Below, piece by piece: positions 22,225 through 34,184 of a DNA stretch of 64,000 nt. The translations under genes and the position numbers were made by a program. The stretch is from Cladochytrium replicatum. Taxonomy: Eukaryota; Chytridiomycota; Chytridiomycetes; Cladochytriales; Cladochytriaceae. The DNA is taken from NCBI GenBank assembly GCA_025526935.1, contig JAHLKD010000051.1, positions 1-64,000 on the forward strand, in the 5' to 3' direction. Position 1 is the first letter of the stretch. Every line of letters starts with the position of its first letter. A model generated the notes under the pieces. The model saw only the letters and a list, made by a program, of their open reading frames with translations. It had not been told where the DNA came from and made no database searches.

Positions 22225-23598
22225 ATGGGAAGGAAGGGCATAGCAAAGCGAGCGAAAGGAGGAGCAACGTCAGCGACCGTGGCAATAGACCCCACCTTCC
22301 CCGTAGAATCTTACATTGCACATGCGCAAGATGCGATAGACAAGGGACAGCTCTCGGTCGCACGCAAGTTTCTACTCAGGAGTTCGAGTCTGTACCCTGA
22401 CTCGGTGGAGACGTTAGAGCTACTTGGCGCGGTCGAGATGGAGGTCATGAACGCGAATGATCCCGAGCTTCTGTTTGCATCACATGCGGAGCAAGGTGGA
22501 AACATGAGCGACGGGATGATGGAGGATTCATTGGAGGAAGCGGCGGGACAAACGGTAGAGCGCGCGAAACAGTATTTTATGATGTCGGTAGAGCTGCGGC
22601 CAGATCGAGGGTATGCAAAGTACTTGTACCTCGGGCAGCTTTCGGAAGGCAAGGACGCAATTGGATGGTATCAACGTGGAGTCGAAATATTGCAGACAGA
22701 ATGGAAGGAAGCCGCAAAAGAATCAGAGGTATTAAGTTGATAATCTGATGAATTCACAATATTCAGGCGAGTGGGTGTTCTTTCTCTCAGAAAGCAATGC
22801 TGGCAAGGAAAATTTCATCTGCACTGTGCTCTATGACCGAAATCTATATGACGGATTGTTGGTGAGCTCTAAAAACGCTCTGGAAGCAGCTTGATCTAAA
22901 CTTTGCTTGCAGCGATGAGCCTGAAGCAGAGGCATCTTGTGAATCGTACATGACACAAGCGTTCGACGTCGATCCCTTTAGTCCCGAGGTTTACCAGACC
23001 TACGCATCCGTCAAAATCTCTCAATGTCAAACAGACGGCGCACGTAGTGCGCTTCTCCGATCTCTCGAGTTCTGGTATCCAGCGGTCGTCGACGCCTCGG
23101 CAAACGGAACACCTCCGGGAGAAATGCCGCCGTATCCCGGTCGCATAGCACTTGCAAAGCTCCTGATTGAGACCGCGCTGTACAGAAAAGCAATCGATGT
23201 GCTTGACATATGTCGTTTGGAGAACGACGAGGATCCCGATGGGTGGTATGTGTCTGGCTGGGCAAATTACCGGATGGCGGTAGATGGAAAGGGTATGCCG
23301 GAAGATGCGGAGATGACGGACGCGGAGCGGTTGGAGCTTGTGAAGGATGCAAGGGATTGCTTCCACACCCTCATACAGGTAAATCACACATCTTTCGTAT
23401 TAAGAATTCACTTTAATGATTTGTCAGCTGCAGGAGAAGTACGATTCGGTCGAACCCGAGATGATGTCCCATGCACAGGAACTGTTGAAGGAAATGCACG
23501 AGCAATATCTCTCAAAGTTTCCAATGGACGATGAAAATGGAAATGATGCTGGTGGTGATGAGGGCGACTGGGTTGATATGGATAGCGATTATTATTAA
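22225..23598 (+). CDS. ACL4-like TPR protein (ribosomal protein L4 chaperone)
   Basis: The ATG at 22225 begins MGRKGIAKRAKGG. TPR-like helices follow: AHAQDAIDKGQLSVARKFLL, SVETLELLGAVEMEV, then AKQYFMMSVELRPDRGYAKY, LYLGQLSEGKDAIGWYQRG, a pattern typical of Acl4, the dedicated chaperone of newly made Rpl4. Introns: 22729-22765 (37 bp), one near 22862-22911 and one near 23380-23425. The C terminus is strongly acidic (DENGNDAGGDEGDWVDMDSD) and ends at 23598; acidic tails are usual in ribosomal protein chaperones. Other TPR families cannot be excluded without a search. Confidence 0.78.
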
Positions 23599-23754
23599 GA
23601 ACTAAAATTGTAATACGGGATTGATCTTTGGTTGCCGCTTAGTTCACCACCAAATTCGGAAATTGCGCGCATTCAATAATAGATCACGGTGATTGGGCTG
23701 TAGTTATATGAAGAATACGCTCCGCATTTGTGCTGCACGCTCGGAATCAACAAC

Positions 23755-26700
23755 ATGACAGAGGCGAAGAAAAAGAAGGCTCGAGTTGAGTTGGTAATGA
23801 CAATAATGGCAGCATTTGGATAGCTTGTTTTGCTGATTCTGGATAGGACGAGCATAAGCTGGATTTTGCCCAGATCAAAGAGCAATACGGCACATCTTTT
23901 AACGAGACTGCTGCACAGACCTCCCAAGGCTTGACTGCCGGTGAAGCTGCTAACAGATTAAAGCAGAATGGTCCCAACATCCTTACCCCGCCCAAGAAAG
24001 TTCACCCTGTCGTATTGTTCCTCGAGTGCCTTTTTGCGGTTTTTAATTGCCTCCTGATTCTGTGCGCCATCATTACTTGGATCTTGTATGGGATAGATCC
24101 GATCAACAACTTCTCAAATGTAATTACGAAAGTCGCTTTGCTATCGCATCGAGCACTGATTATTTATACTCAAGTCATATATTGGGGCGATTCTTTTGGG
24201 TGTATCGATCCTTAATGCTCTTATAGAGTTCGTTCAGATCCGAAAGAGTGCGGCAATTTTAGATTCCTTCATGGTAAAGTTATCGAGCGACATTTGCCAC
24301 TTGAATTGACACCCGGCGTTGCGAATAGAACATGATTCCCGCAAAGGCTACAGCTGTTCGTGACTCTGCGCTCGTACAAATTCAAGGAGCAGAACTTGTT
24401 CTCGGCGATGTGGTCTATGTCAAGATGGGAGACAAGTGCCCTGCAGATCTGTATGTCTTCTTTGCATCTGACATGAAGGTAGACAATTCTTCCCTGACGG
24501 GAGAGTCAGATCCTCAGCCGCGAACGGTTGGAGTCTCATCCTTTGAGAATCCACTGGAGGCACTGAATCTTGCGTTCAACGGATCGTTGGTGATATCTGG
24601 TTAGTACATCCTTTGAACTGACTGCTACCCTCCCTGACGATAACCAATAGGTGAGGGATACGGAGTCGTCATTCGCTGCGGTGACAACACAGTCATCGGT
24701 CAGATTGCCGGCTTAACTGGAGGAGAAAAGAAGCGGCCCTCACCGTTGACCACCGAAATTAACCGCCTCGTCATCATCATGTCAACTCTTGCCATCACCT
24801 CTGCAGTCGCATTCTTCCTCGTGTCCTACTTTCGGAGCGGCAGTCTCAACACTGCGCTCGCGTTTGCCATTGGGGTTCTCATTGCGTGGGTACCTCAAGG
24901 TCTCCCGGCTACTGTTACGATGCTGCTTAGTATTGCAGCCAAGCGGATGGCGACCAAGAATGTGCTTGTGAAGGATCTAAAAGGAGTGGAGACTCTAGGA
25001 GGAATCACAATGCTCGCAACTGACAAGACCGGAACACTTACTAAGAACCAGATGACTGTTACTTATCTCTGGACCAGTGAGACTTTCTCTTCTGCAACTG
25101 CTTCAGTCTCTTTTGATGCGGCGGAATTGCAAGAAAAGCCCTTTAACTTGGAACTCCCTGGGATCAGAGACATTCTGAACATATCTGCACTGTGCACAAG
25201 GTATGGTCGTCTGAAAAAGATTTGGAGACAGAAGTTCTCAAGAGAATTCTTGAAAACAAAGAGCTCGGTTTGACAAGATCGATGTTCCGATTGATCAGAG
25301 GTAGTGACTTTGTCCTGCGAACGTCACTAGTCTGCTTAAGTTTACCTAGGCAGATTTTGGGAGATGCAACGGAGTCTGGACTGTTGCGCTACACGGCGAA
25401 AATCTTATCGGACATTGACGAGCTTGGTGGAAAGTACCCAAAGGTCTTCGAGATTCCGTTCAATTCTGAAACCAAGTGGCACATGAGCATTCACAAAAAG
25501 GCCCATGCAACCGGAAAGCTGACTCTCTACATGAAAGGCGCACCGGAGCGTGTGTTCCGCGCATGTCAAAACATACTATGGACAAATGGGGAGGCTACAC
25601 CAGTAGTTCAGGTTCACAAGGATGCTTTTCAAACTACTTACGAAAACATGGCTGGGAAAGGTCACAGAGTGCTGGCGTTTGCCCAGCTTCTGCTTCCTGA
25701 ATCCGAATACCCTGTGGATTACGCATTTGACAAAGAGGCAAATAACTATCCCACAGTAAGAAGAATACGTTCATTTGGATGATCGCCAATCTGTGTCCAT
25801 TAATAGACAGGCTTTTGTTTTGTTGGACTTGTGAGCTTGGAAGATCCCCCAAAACACGGAGTTCGTGAGGCCATCGGCCATTGCCGAGAAGCCGGGATCA
25901 AAGTAATGATGGTAACAGGTGATCACCCCCTCACCGCTGAAGCAATCGGTCGTAAAATCAACTTGATGCTATCTGACACCAAAGAGAGAATTGCAAAGAA
26001 GAACAATGTGTCCGTGGACCAAGTTGCTGAGTCCGATGTGAGCGCTATTGTCATTCATGGAGAATCCATTGATGGACTCACCGAAGCGGACTGGGACAAC
26101 ATCTTCTCGAAAGACGAGATCATATTTGCACGCACGTCGCCCAAGCACAAGCTTCAAATTGTCAAGAGAGCGCAGAGTATTGGGCATCTCGTGGGCGTCA
26201 CAGGAGATGGAGTAAATGACTCTCCCGCCCTCAAGAAGGCTGATCTTGGTATTGCCATGAATCAATCTGGATCCGATGTGTCAAAAGAAGCGGCTGCGAT
26301 GATTTTGCTGGACGACAATTTTGCGTCTATCGTGCAAGGAATTACGGAGGGTCGTTTGATCTTCTACAACCTGAAGAAAAGCATTCGATACGTTATTACG
26401 TGAGTTCTTGAATTAGGATGCCTTTCTTACCCACTACAACTAAAGATATTCTGATTCACCAGCCATATCGTTCCAGAAGTGCTTCCATACTTGTTCTATG
26501 CTATCTTTGACCTCCCAATCGCACTTGGGGGAATGCAAATTCTTGTAGTTGACCTTGGGTTTGAGCTCCTAGCCGCGTTATCTTACGCATTCGAGCCTCC
26601 CGAAACTCCAACAGGTCTTATGAAGTTGCTGCCACGACGCCCGGTGAGCGCCGAGTCAATCGAACTTTTGCGAGAAAGGCACGAAGAAGACATTCAACTT

Positions 26701-27637
26701 GGATTAGCTCGAGAGAAAGACCTCGAGAAAGACGGCGAAGAAGAAGAATACAAACCCTCGTTTGGAGTCATTATCCGATCGTGGTTCTCACCGACGCTTT
26801 GGAAGAGAGCATTCGCGAAGTCTGCAGGCGAAGTTCTGGTTGACACTAATGCGCTGCTATGGATGTACATTGAGGCTCCCATTTTTGAATACGTTGGCTG
26901 TCAGATCGCATTTTTCTTGGTACTTTATCGGGACTTTGGGATAACACCATCCGAGTCGGTGAATATTCAGAGAAACGGAGGGTGGACTCCGGATCCTTTT
27001 GTTTTTCCAAATGGCTATACAAGCGTAAGTGATTTTAACCTCTCTTTTCATAAGTTCTAAACTTAATTCCCAAAGACCAAAGCCGAAGCTCTTGCGCGAG
27101 CCCAATCTGCCTATTACTTTGGGTTGTTTCTGTGCCAGTCGTTCAACCTCTTTGCATGCAAGTGTTTGATCACGCTTCCATTCGGGAAATACCCGCTTCA
27201 GTGAGTATTCTACATGCTGAACCAGGATCACAGCCTGATTCAGTTCGCTTAAGGAATCACTTCACTTGGATCACTTTGGTTGCCGGGGCTGCCTTTGCTG
27301 GTATTATCGTTTACGTACCACCAATAAACCGTAAGTGGCATATTGTTAAGTTTGGTGCTTGGTTGAACACTTTGAATAGTTGGATTTTTCACGTCATACC
27401 AACTACTTCCGCTCTACTGGCTTGTTCCCATGGCCGCAGGTTTCCTACTTGTGTTTTATTCCGGTCTGAGGTTTGCAATCCTGCGAAGATGTAAGTTAGC
27501 TAGCATTCCTTTCGCACTCCCTTATAATTTGTTGCCCCAGTCAAACCGACGAGTTGGTCGCCCGACATTCAGGGATTGAGGATGCATCCAACAAGATGGG
27601 TAAGGATCATGGAGGCTTCAGACACTTCCTTTACTGA
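23755..27637 (+). CDS. P-type ATPase, class IIC (Na,K-ATPase alpha-like)
   Basis: Spliced gene of about ten exons. The ATG at 23755 ([13 protein letters not shown]) joins [18 protein letters not shown], matching the N terminus of Na,K-ATPase alpha subunits. Landmarks: [56 protein letters not shown] in membrane segment 4; DKTGTLT with the phosphorylated Asp near 25021; [45 protein letters not shown]; and [19 protein letters not shown] in segments 5-6. Two cation-site positions differ from animal pumps: Glu to Gln in the segment-4 VPEGL motif and Asp to Glu in DLGTD. Transport specificity is therefore uncertain. The last exon is taken to end at TGA 27635-27637; the final 15 residues are less certain. 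Confidence 0.87.
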
Positions 27638-28342
27638 GCATTGTTACCGCCAACATAGTCTACCGGTCGGTGAACTTTAGCATAAAAATGAATGAAACTC
27701 GTTGACATTCACGTAACATTGTATTTTCCTCTTTATCGACAAATACACACTGTTTTGCATTATTACAGTCTATCATTGGTTGCGCATTCGTGCTCGTTCC
27801 CAATCAGCAAAGTATCTTTCCATGTGTTCTTGGTGGATTTAGAATTTGCTATTGGGATGTTCGGCTGCCGCCAATCCCAACGACAAACTCGCGCAGCTCA
27901 GTAAACGAAAAGTGTTCTTGGTATGGTAATCCAATGACGGTAATTGGAGAAAATGCCATCAGTCACCTTGTGTTGTCGTCAGAAGCATCGGACGCATAGA
28001 TTTCACGGAGTATGCATTCTTAAACGGCAGTTCTGAGTCACGCTTCAATTAGTCACCGCACAATGATTGTCCATTGGTGCAGATATCTCTTTCGCCTAAA
28101 TTTTCGGTTTTTGGAGGTCGAAATCGACCTGCTTGCAGACCGGATCGTTCGGATTGGTGGTCAACGACCTTGTCAACCGACGTCATCCAGGCACACAAGC
28201 ATTCACTTCTTGTACGGCTCACCGTAAATCTTTCCGCCGATCGCTTTCGCAATAACTGTTGCACAAATTTAGCAAGATCCGTTATTAAGAATGAATGTTC
28301 CACCGTTGTACACTTTCTCCTTCCCAATCTGATATGCACCAA
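27638..28342. other. intergenic, unidentified sequence
   Basis: About 700 bp between the ATPase stop and the copia fragment. Open frames exist on both strands (longest about 110 codons) but none shows a recognisable domain or consistent splice sites. It may include the ATPase 3' UTR and old repeat sequence. Confidence 0.4.
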
Positions 28343-28862
28343 CAAAGGTTTACATATGATTAACGCGTTCGTGGGAATCATGTGTGAGAACAATCCTGTT
28401 GAGGAGAACTAGATCTCACGCACAGCTTAGCATGAATATGCTTCGCTACGCCTGTGAGAAGAAGAGTCAAACCTTATCGCTGCGATCCAGATCTTCCGGA
28501 AGGAAAAGCCAAAACGACAGTACACTTATTTAAGGAGCCTGTGGCGATACACACAAGGAGCATTCTCTTGCGCTAGCACTTGTGACTCGCAATCTTCTTT
28601 ATTCATCTCTTAGTAACATTAACCCGTGAATTAACAACACACACAACCTGAGGATCCAGACCACAGCTTTGTTCAACAATTCTCTGGGAAAGACTCCAAT
28701 TTACTCAACGCTAAGTCCAGTACCAATTGTCCGAAATGGCAAAACAATAGGTCACTGGCGGATTATCGTAGATGAATACAGTTCTCACATCACAATCTAC
28801 TTCTTGCAACGAAAGAGCGAAGCCTCTGATAGTATGCTAAGACGTAATCATACATTACATGG
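28343..28862 (+). mobile_element. copia fragment: 3' part of an LTR plus integrase remnant
   Basis: Bases 28343-28678 match the second half of the copia LTR defined at 3714-8443, ending at the same TTCAACA. They are uninterrupted at the site (AAGAG at 28462-28466) where the other copy holds the gypsy insertion, so this copy shows the empty site. Directly after the LTR lies integrase sequence (GHWRIIVDE, ITIYFLQRKSEASDSM) similar to but diverged from that of the left element. The copy is a broken fossil. Confidence 0.85.
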
Positions 28863-28869
28863 CGTCTGT

Positions 28870-31320
28870 GGCAGCCTTACATGAGGGGAACTGTGCGTCT
28901 GAGTACAAATCTGGGCTGTGCTTGTGGTGTTGACTTAGCGTGGGAGCCCAGTTGAAGGAGTTTGATCTTTGTTGCCCAGACTCCAGAGCTGCCCATCCCT
29001 CGGCAGTCTCTGAGGGTCGCACCTCTGGTGAGAGCCCACCAGGTACCTGCGTCATTATGTCGAACGTGGATTCTGAGCTGCAAACCACTCACTCCACTTG
29101 CGCCCTGGCACGTTGCCATACTTCATAGATCAACTTGCAAGGCTGGGCCAATCCTGCCTCCCCCTGGATGACCACACGCAACCAGCTGTTCTGGTATCCG
29201 TGTACCTGATCCCATAGTAGGTTGTCTTCATCCCAAGTCTCTGACGCCACCTGGTCAGCTACTTCCTTTCCAAGGTTACCTGCATGCCCTTGATGCATTT
29301 GACCTGAAACGCCACGTCACCAGCTTGCCCAGCGCATGCCGAAGCTACCTCCAAAAGGGACCTCCCACCCATCGGTTATAATCCACCTGGTGAACGCCCT
29401 GCGGATGATGCTCAATGACCCTCTGTGCTGCCAAGACAGCCTCCTGATTGTCTGCATAAGCAATAACGTTTGGTGACTTCAGCCGCCCACGCCTGCTTGC
29501 TGCTGAAAGGATTGCCATTCCCTCTGGAAAACAGGAGACTTTGGGGAGCCCTCGTATGTGCGTCCCAAAGCTCTTGCACTCATCTCCGTGGCCCTGGTCA
29601 ATCCAGATATATGCCTCGGACATGCAGGCTTTACACATCCATCGGTGTAAGCCTCGCTAGTGTTAGTTACGGTCAGCCCCTCCGTGTGCTCTGTTTGAAG
29701 GTGAACCAGCTGCCGTGCTGGGGAACTATCCCACCATCCATCGGTCACAGTCCGGAGCTTCCATTGGCTATCTCGTGTGACCTCCACCTGGGTCGAACTA
29801 TCTATCTTGTCTGTCCACGCGCATACTGGGCAGCCTTGACCAGATCCTGTTCAACACTTGAGTCGCACTCACCCACACACTCAATGTACATGTAATTAGA
29901 CTGCAGAAACTCCATGGGGAACGGAGACTCCAACGGGTCCCAGTCCAGCATCCACTCTACCCTCATCCTCATCTGCCCCAACTGCATCCAAGCAAGCTGT
30001 CCAGAGAACCCAGGGCGTGCAAACACTCAAAAAGCTACTGGAGATGGTCCTCAAGGTGAGCTTGTTCAAATCTCATCAAACCTGGCCTATCTGGGTTTGA
30101 CAGCAACTGTTGGAAAACTCCTTGGCAGTCCCAGCCTATGCTTTACTCCATCCTTGACTTCTGCCTGAAGCTTCTGTAGGTCCTACTGGGAGAGTACCTG
30201 CGTCTGCCAGTAGTACCGGATGGCAGTGAGCCACCCAGTTCACAATATAGACTGCCATGCGCCCCAAGACTGCCTTGTGGGACACCTTTTGCATCACCTC
30301 CGCAGCCTCAGTCAACGTATCGCCCATCTGCAGGTCGATCCGGGATTCCCAGAGAACCAGTAGCCCAGAATAGTCGGCCTCTTTAGGTCAAGCCTGCAAA
30401 TACCCTTGCCTGCCATGCTGTTAAAAACCAAGGGCTTCTCCAGGCAGCGGTAGGGCGTTTTTTAGCTGTACTGTAGCTAGCACAACTGCTCCAGGTTCCG
30501 TCTCTTGGGCCCAGCACCTGTTTACCCAGGTGTGTATATGCCTAATACTCCGACAGGCTGTACACTACACCCAAGCTGGTCAGGCAACCAGGGAATGCTG
30601 TGGTCAAAGACATTGGTCACATCAACTCCTATATTCAAGTGAACAGTGCGTGTGGGCATACCTGTGGTCAAAGACATTGGTTACATCAACTCAAAGGACC
30701 AAGCCACACCACATTCCCCACCAAATGCCACCATCACCACACAGAACCTGCCAAACATGGAAATAAATACATGAAATACAAGTCCATAAATAAGAATGAA
30801 GAGGGATTGACAAAAAAACTCTCAGGTCAAAGAGAAAAAAGACAACCCAAAGGATAACCCATATAGCAAACAGTCTGATATGCTAGTTTTTAACACATGC
30901 CCAGGACACGCTCCACGCGCGGAGCCCTGTCTATATGCACTGACAACCTGGAAGGAATCACTATACCCATCTTCCAGCGCAACAAAGGAGCATCACGGAT
31001 CTTCGTCTGGAGGTTACGCTGGTACCACAAAATCTGCAAGACCCTGAGAGTATCAATCCAGCTCTGCAACTCCACAACCGCCGCTGCTGTAGCTGCCTTG
31101 TCTAACGCAGCTGGGTTAATGTAATCACCCACTTTTGCAGTCAGCACTGCAAAATCTCCCGCCAGTGGATTCAAATCTCCTTCTCCCAGGGATTCTACAA
31201 ACTGAGCAGCTGTCATATCGGCATGTGTAGGCAACACCTTTTGGTGAGCTGCTCGTGCCCATTCAATGCGCCGCAGTCCGGTCTTTGCAGCTTTCCTCAA
31301 GAGAGATTGCAAATGGCGTC
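28870..31320 (-). mobile_element. LINE-like non-LTR retrotransposon relic with RNase H, interrupted by a solo LTR
   Basis: Minus-strand frames between 31320 and 28870 contain scattered pieces of one coding region. The clearest is a type I RNase H: YTDGCV near 29650, YADNQEAV near 29460 and QGHAGNLGKEVADQVA near 29240, in the right order and spacing for the TDG, DxQ and GHxGxxGNExAD motifs. Upstream pieces (for example from 31312 to 30901) are conserved-looking but not recognised. Frames shift several times, so it is decayed. RNase H of this form is found in several non-LTR clades (Tad, I, R1, LOA); the clade is not determined. A solo LTR splits the relic at 30419-30895. Confidence 0.5.
30419..30895 (-). 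repeat. solo LTR of a Ty3/gypsy-related family, CATGC target duplication
   Basis: 477 bp, in plus orientation TGTTAAAAACCAAGG...TAGTTTTTAACA, flanked on both sides by CATGC (30414-30418 and 30896-30900). In the minus direction its last 95 bp closely match the 3' end of the gypsy LTR at 4307-4401 (AGACGGAACCTGGAGC, CCCTACCGCTGCC, AGAAGCCCTTGGTTTTTAACA) while the rest has diverged. No internal sequence is attached, so it is a solo LTR left by LTR-LTR recombination. It contains a 31-bp direct repeat at 30598-30628 and 30662-30692. Confidence 0.88.
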
Positions 31321-31943
31321 CTCTTTTTGTTTGAACTTCGCGTATATTTACTAAAGAGTGAACTACCTTAAACGAGTGATCCTAAACATACATTCAGTCT
31401 TTTCAAGTCTTATTTCTTTTAGAGGTCCAGCAAATAAAACAGAAAAAGAAAAAGTGTATGCGTACGCAATAAAAGGAAGCGAAAAACAACGTCCAAAAAA
31501 GAAGGGCAGTAGAAGGAGGGAGGTGAGGCGTTCAGATTGTTGTGAGGTTGTGATGATGGTCGATTTTGCACTACTTCTGTCATGTGCACGAGCCAAAGGG
31601 AGCACAACGAAAAATAAAGTGGGCAGTTCAAAAGAACCAAAAAGAAAGAAAAAGAAAACCATATCCTTTCTCTGAAAAACCAAACACGATTAGATGCAGA
31701 ACGGAAAGCAAGGAAGAAGGAAGGAAAGCGTTTTGGAGAAGAGGAATGTGGAGTACGAAAGAACGAGCTTTTACTTTTTTGGCAGCGGGCAGATGGTCCA
31801 TAACAAAGATACAGCACTTACACATCACAAAATTCCCCCACAAAGCTCTCAAAACACATACGCACACACGCACACACACACACACACACACACAAACACG
31901 CAGCCCTCACCAAAAAACAAAAAAACCAGCGACTCTCATCCTT
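31321..31943. other. intergenic and arrestin 3' flank with (CA)n microsatellite
   Basis: No gene is supported. The overlapping open frames on both strands come from A-rich and CA-rich sequence. A (CA)n tract with a few interruptions lies at about 31857-31900. The part next to 31944 is the presumed 3' UTR of the arrestin gene. Confidence 0.6.
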
Positions 31944-33563
31944 TCATACAGGTGACATCAACCCAGTCTCCCCCCCGAAATTCTTGACGACCCACCGCCT
32001 CGTCTCCTCGTCCGCATCAAACACCACGACCGGGATCTTGAGGGTGACCTCTGTTGGCACTTTAGCGAAATACATGCCCTCTAGTGGGTCGAGCTGTACC
32101 GACACACGGACTTCGTGGTACACCGACACGAGCTCCGAGTCGAACGTCGGGTACACGTCGACGAGCGAGTGCGGGTGGTCGCGGTCCCTGCGGCGGGTGT
32201 TCCGGGGCGACTCAACGGAGAGGGAGCACTCGCCAGAGAAGAGGTCGTATATGATGGATGTGTTTGCGGGGTGGTGTGTGAGGAGAGGGGGCGGGGTCGG
32301 GGGAGGGGAGAGGACGGAGGTGGAGGTTGTGGAGTGGAAGGACGGGGGCCGAGGGAAGGGGATTTGCTGGCCGGTGCCGTTCGGAGTCGGAGGCGTTGGG
32401 GTTGCGTTGTCCTTTCTGGGCGAGGACGGCGTAGCGTTATTGTCGTCTGCGCCTGCGGCGGTGGCGGCGGATTGCTCGTCGTCCGGCTTTTCGCAGAGTT
32501 CAGAGTCGCCCGAGTCTGCGGGGGTGGTCTCGACTTCGTCGCCCTCGATGAATTTGACAAGGACTGGGTCGGAGGAGATGGTCGAGCGGGTCGGAAAGGC
32601 GATGACGTCTTCAAAGATGCGCTGGGTGCTTTTGGACCGGACGATGTGGCCCTGGACGAGGGTGACGTTGATTCTCGCGATGGAGACGATGGGGTTTTGC
32701 GGGACCAGAGTCTCGAGGATGACGTTGACCGGTTGGCCGAGACCGAATGCGGCGGGGGAAACCTCGCAGCGGATGTCGAGGAGCTGGTCCGCGTCGTGGA
32801 CGACGCGGTGGAGGGCACCAGGACGCATGGAGCGGATGACAGTGGGCGGATGCAGCTTGGGGAGATCGACTTCCTCTTCGATGGTGAAGGTCTTTGGTGT
32901 GGGCGCAAAGCCGAGGGTTTGCCAAATGGAAGGGGCGGTGTCGACGACGACGAGGTCGACGGAGAGCGAGTAATAGATTCCGGCGCCGTGGCCCTCGCCA
33001 GCGTGAGAAGCTGGCAGTTCCAATCCATCTTCAAGACCGAGAGCGAAGGGGAAAGAGTGGAAGCCTGCGGGGAGTACCTCAGCGTTGTTGTAGGGGTCCG
33101 AGTCGTTGTAGTCTGGGTGGGTTGATTCCGACTCGGACAGGATGACAGTTTTGCGAACAAAGTCTTTAGTTTCTACATGGTTGTCGATGTGGGTCTGCTC
33201 GTAGCCGCGCAGGGTTACGGAGAGAGAAACAAGGACAAAGTCCGAGGTAGCTTCCCACGAGACAATGCCGTGGATCTTGACAGCGTCGGTGATACCGAGA
33301 TAACCGAACACGAGGGTTGAGTGGCCCGGCAGTGGCGAGAACAGTAAGTTTTCAATGATGGCGCCGGACAGCCTTGGTGTTGGCGAAGCTCTGCTCGCAA
33401 CGAGAGCGGAAGAGCGTCTCCGTTGTGAAGCGGAGCGCGAGCCGTGCAGCGACATGTGGGTAGCCGGAGAGTCGAACGAGAACGGGATGTGAGTAGCCAT
33501 TCGGACGGCAGGAACAGCTGTGATTGGACGGGGTTGCGGCAAAGGAACACAGCACAGCCACAT
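31944..33563 (-). CDS. alpha-arrestin-like protein
   Basis: Intronless frame of 539 codons from the ATG at 33563 (MWLCCVPLPQ) to TGA at 31944. It has an arrestin N-like beta-sandwich (LVFGYLGITDAVKIHGIVSW, VLVSLSVTLRGYE, AEVLPAGFHSFPFALGL, IYYSLSVDLVVVD) and an arrestin C-like half (LDIRCEVSPAAFGLGQPV, ARINVTLVQGHIV, VTLKIPVVVFD). A Pro/Ser/Thr-rich insertion of about 120 residues (around 32290-32530) separates the blocks of the second half. No PPxY motif was seen, so coupling to a NEDD4-type ligase is not shown. Fungal alpha-arrestins act as adaptors in transporter endocytosis. The region is markedly GC-rich, unlike the AT-rich gene at 35936-40533. Confidence 0.8.
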   Translation of the reverse strand: MWLCCVPLPQPRPITAVPAVRMATHIPFSFDSPATHMSLHGSRSASQRRRSSALVASRASPTPRLSGAIIENLLFSPLPGHSTLVFGYLGITDAVKIHGIVSWEATSDFVLVSLSVTLRGYEQTHIDNHVETKDFVRKTVILSESESTHPDYNDSDPYNNAEVLPAGFHSFPFALGLEDGLELPASHAGEGHGAGIYYSLSVDLVVVDTAPSIWQTLGFAPTPKTFTIEEEVDLPKLHPPTVIRSMRPGALHRVVHDADQLLDIRCEVSPAAFGLGQPVNVILETLVPQNPIVSIARINVTLVQGHIVRSKSTQRIFEDVIAFPTRSTISSDPVLVKFIEGDEVETTPADSGDSELCEKPDDEQSAATAAGADDNNATPSSPRKDNATPTPPTPNGTGQQIPFPRPPSFHSTTSTSVLSPPPTPPPLLTHHPANTSIIYDLFSGECSLSVESPRNTRRRDRDHPHSLVDVYPTFDSELVSVYHEVRVSVQLDPLEGMYFAKVPTEVTLKIPVVVFDADEETRRWVVKNFGGETGLMSPV

Positions 33564-34184
33564 GTAAAGAGGGGAATTAATTATTTAATATCAATTAATT
33601 GATTGTGAATTAAATAAATAAAGCAAAGCAATGGGAGGTCCTACAGAAGATCCGGGATGGTTTGCGTGTTTTCAGGTAATATCAAACGTAATTGAGTGGT
33701 TCAGATATCCAACTCTCACACATGTTATTCAATTCTTCAACGGCCTAATTGTCGTATGAGCGTTACAGGACTCTATTACAACAGTCACTTTAAGAACCAT
33801 ACACATAACACACCACTGCATAACAGATGGACTGGAGATGTCCAGCAGATCTCTATGCGGTGTATCAGGCGGGTGCATTTGGAAAGGTCTTGCAGAGAAG
33901 GTGATCAAGCATGGAGTGGTGAGTCGATTGTGTTGAGTGTGATTTTTGTTGGCAGTCGAGATGAGTGGAATAAATTCTTTTAGAGTCCGTTTCTTTGCGG
34001 ATGTGTGATTTGTTTTATGGACCCAAAGTTCTTTTTCGCTTCGTTATATTTTTTATCACACTTCGTATTTGTGGATGTTGCTGGTGGCAGTGCAGGAGAG
34101 ACCAGGAACTCGTGAATACACAAATGCACACAAACAATCATTGGGAGTTGTACAGACATCAGCCTGCTTGAAGATCATCATCTA
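33564..34184. other. intergenic, no gene seen
   Basis: About 620 bp upstream of the arrestin gene. It should include that gene's promoter; an AT-rich block TTAATTATTTAATATCAATTAATT-type palindrome begins near 33578. No supported coding sequence. Confidence 0.45.

Noticed and set aside
31857-31900. (CA)n tract as a possible regulatory or Z-DNA element
   Set aside because: An ordinary microsatellite in an intergenic region; nothing further supports a function.
31984-33160. Long open frames on both strands over the arrestin gene (up to 360 codons)
   Set aside because: They are shadows of a GC-rich coding region with few stop codons. Only the 539-codon minus-strand frame has a domain and plausible composition.
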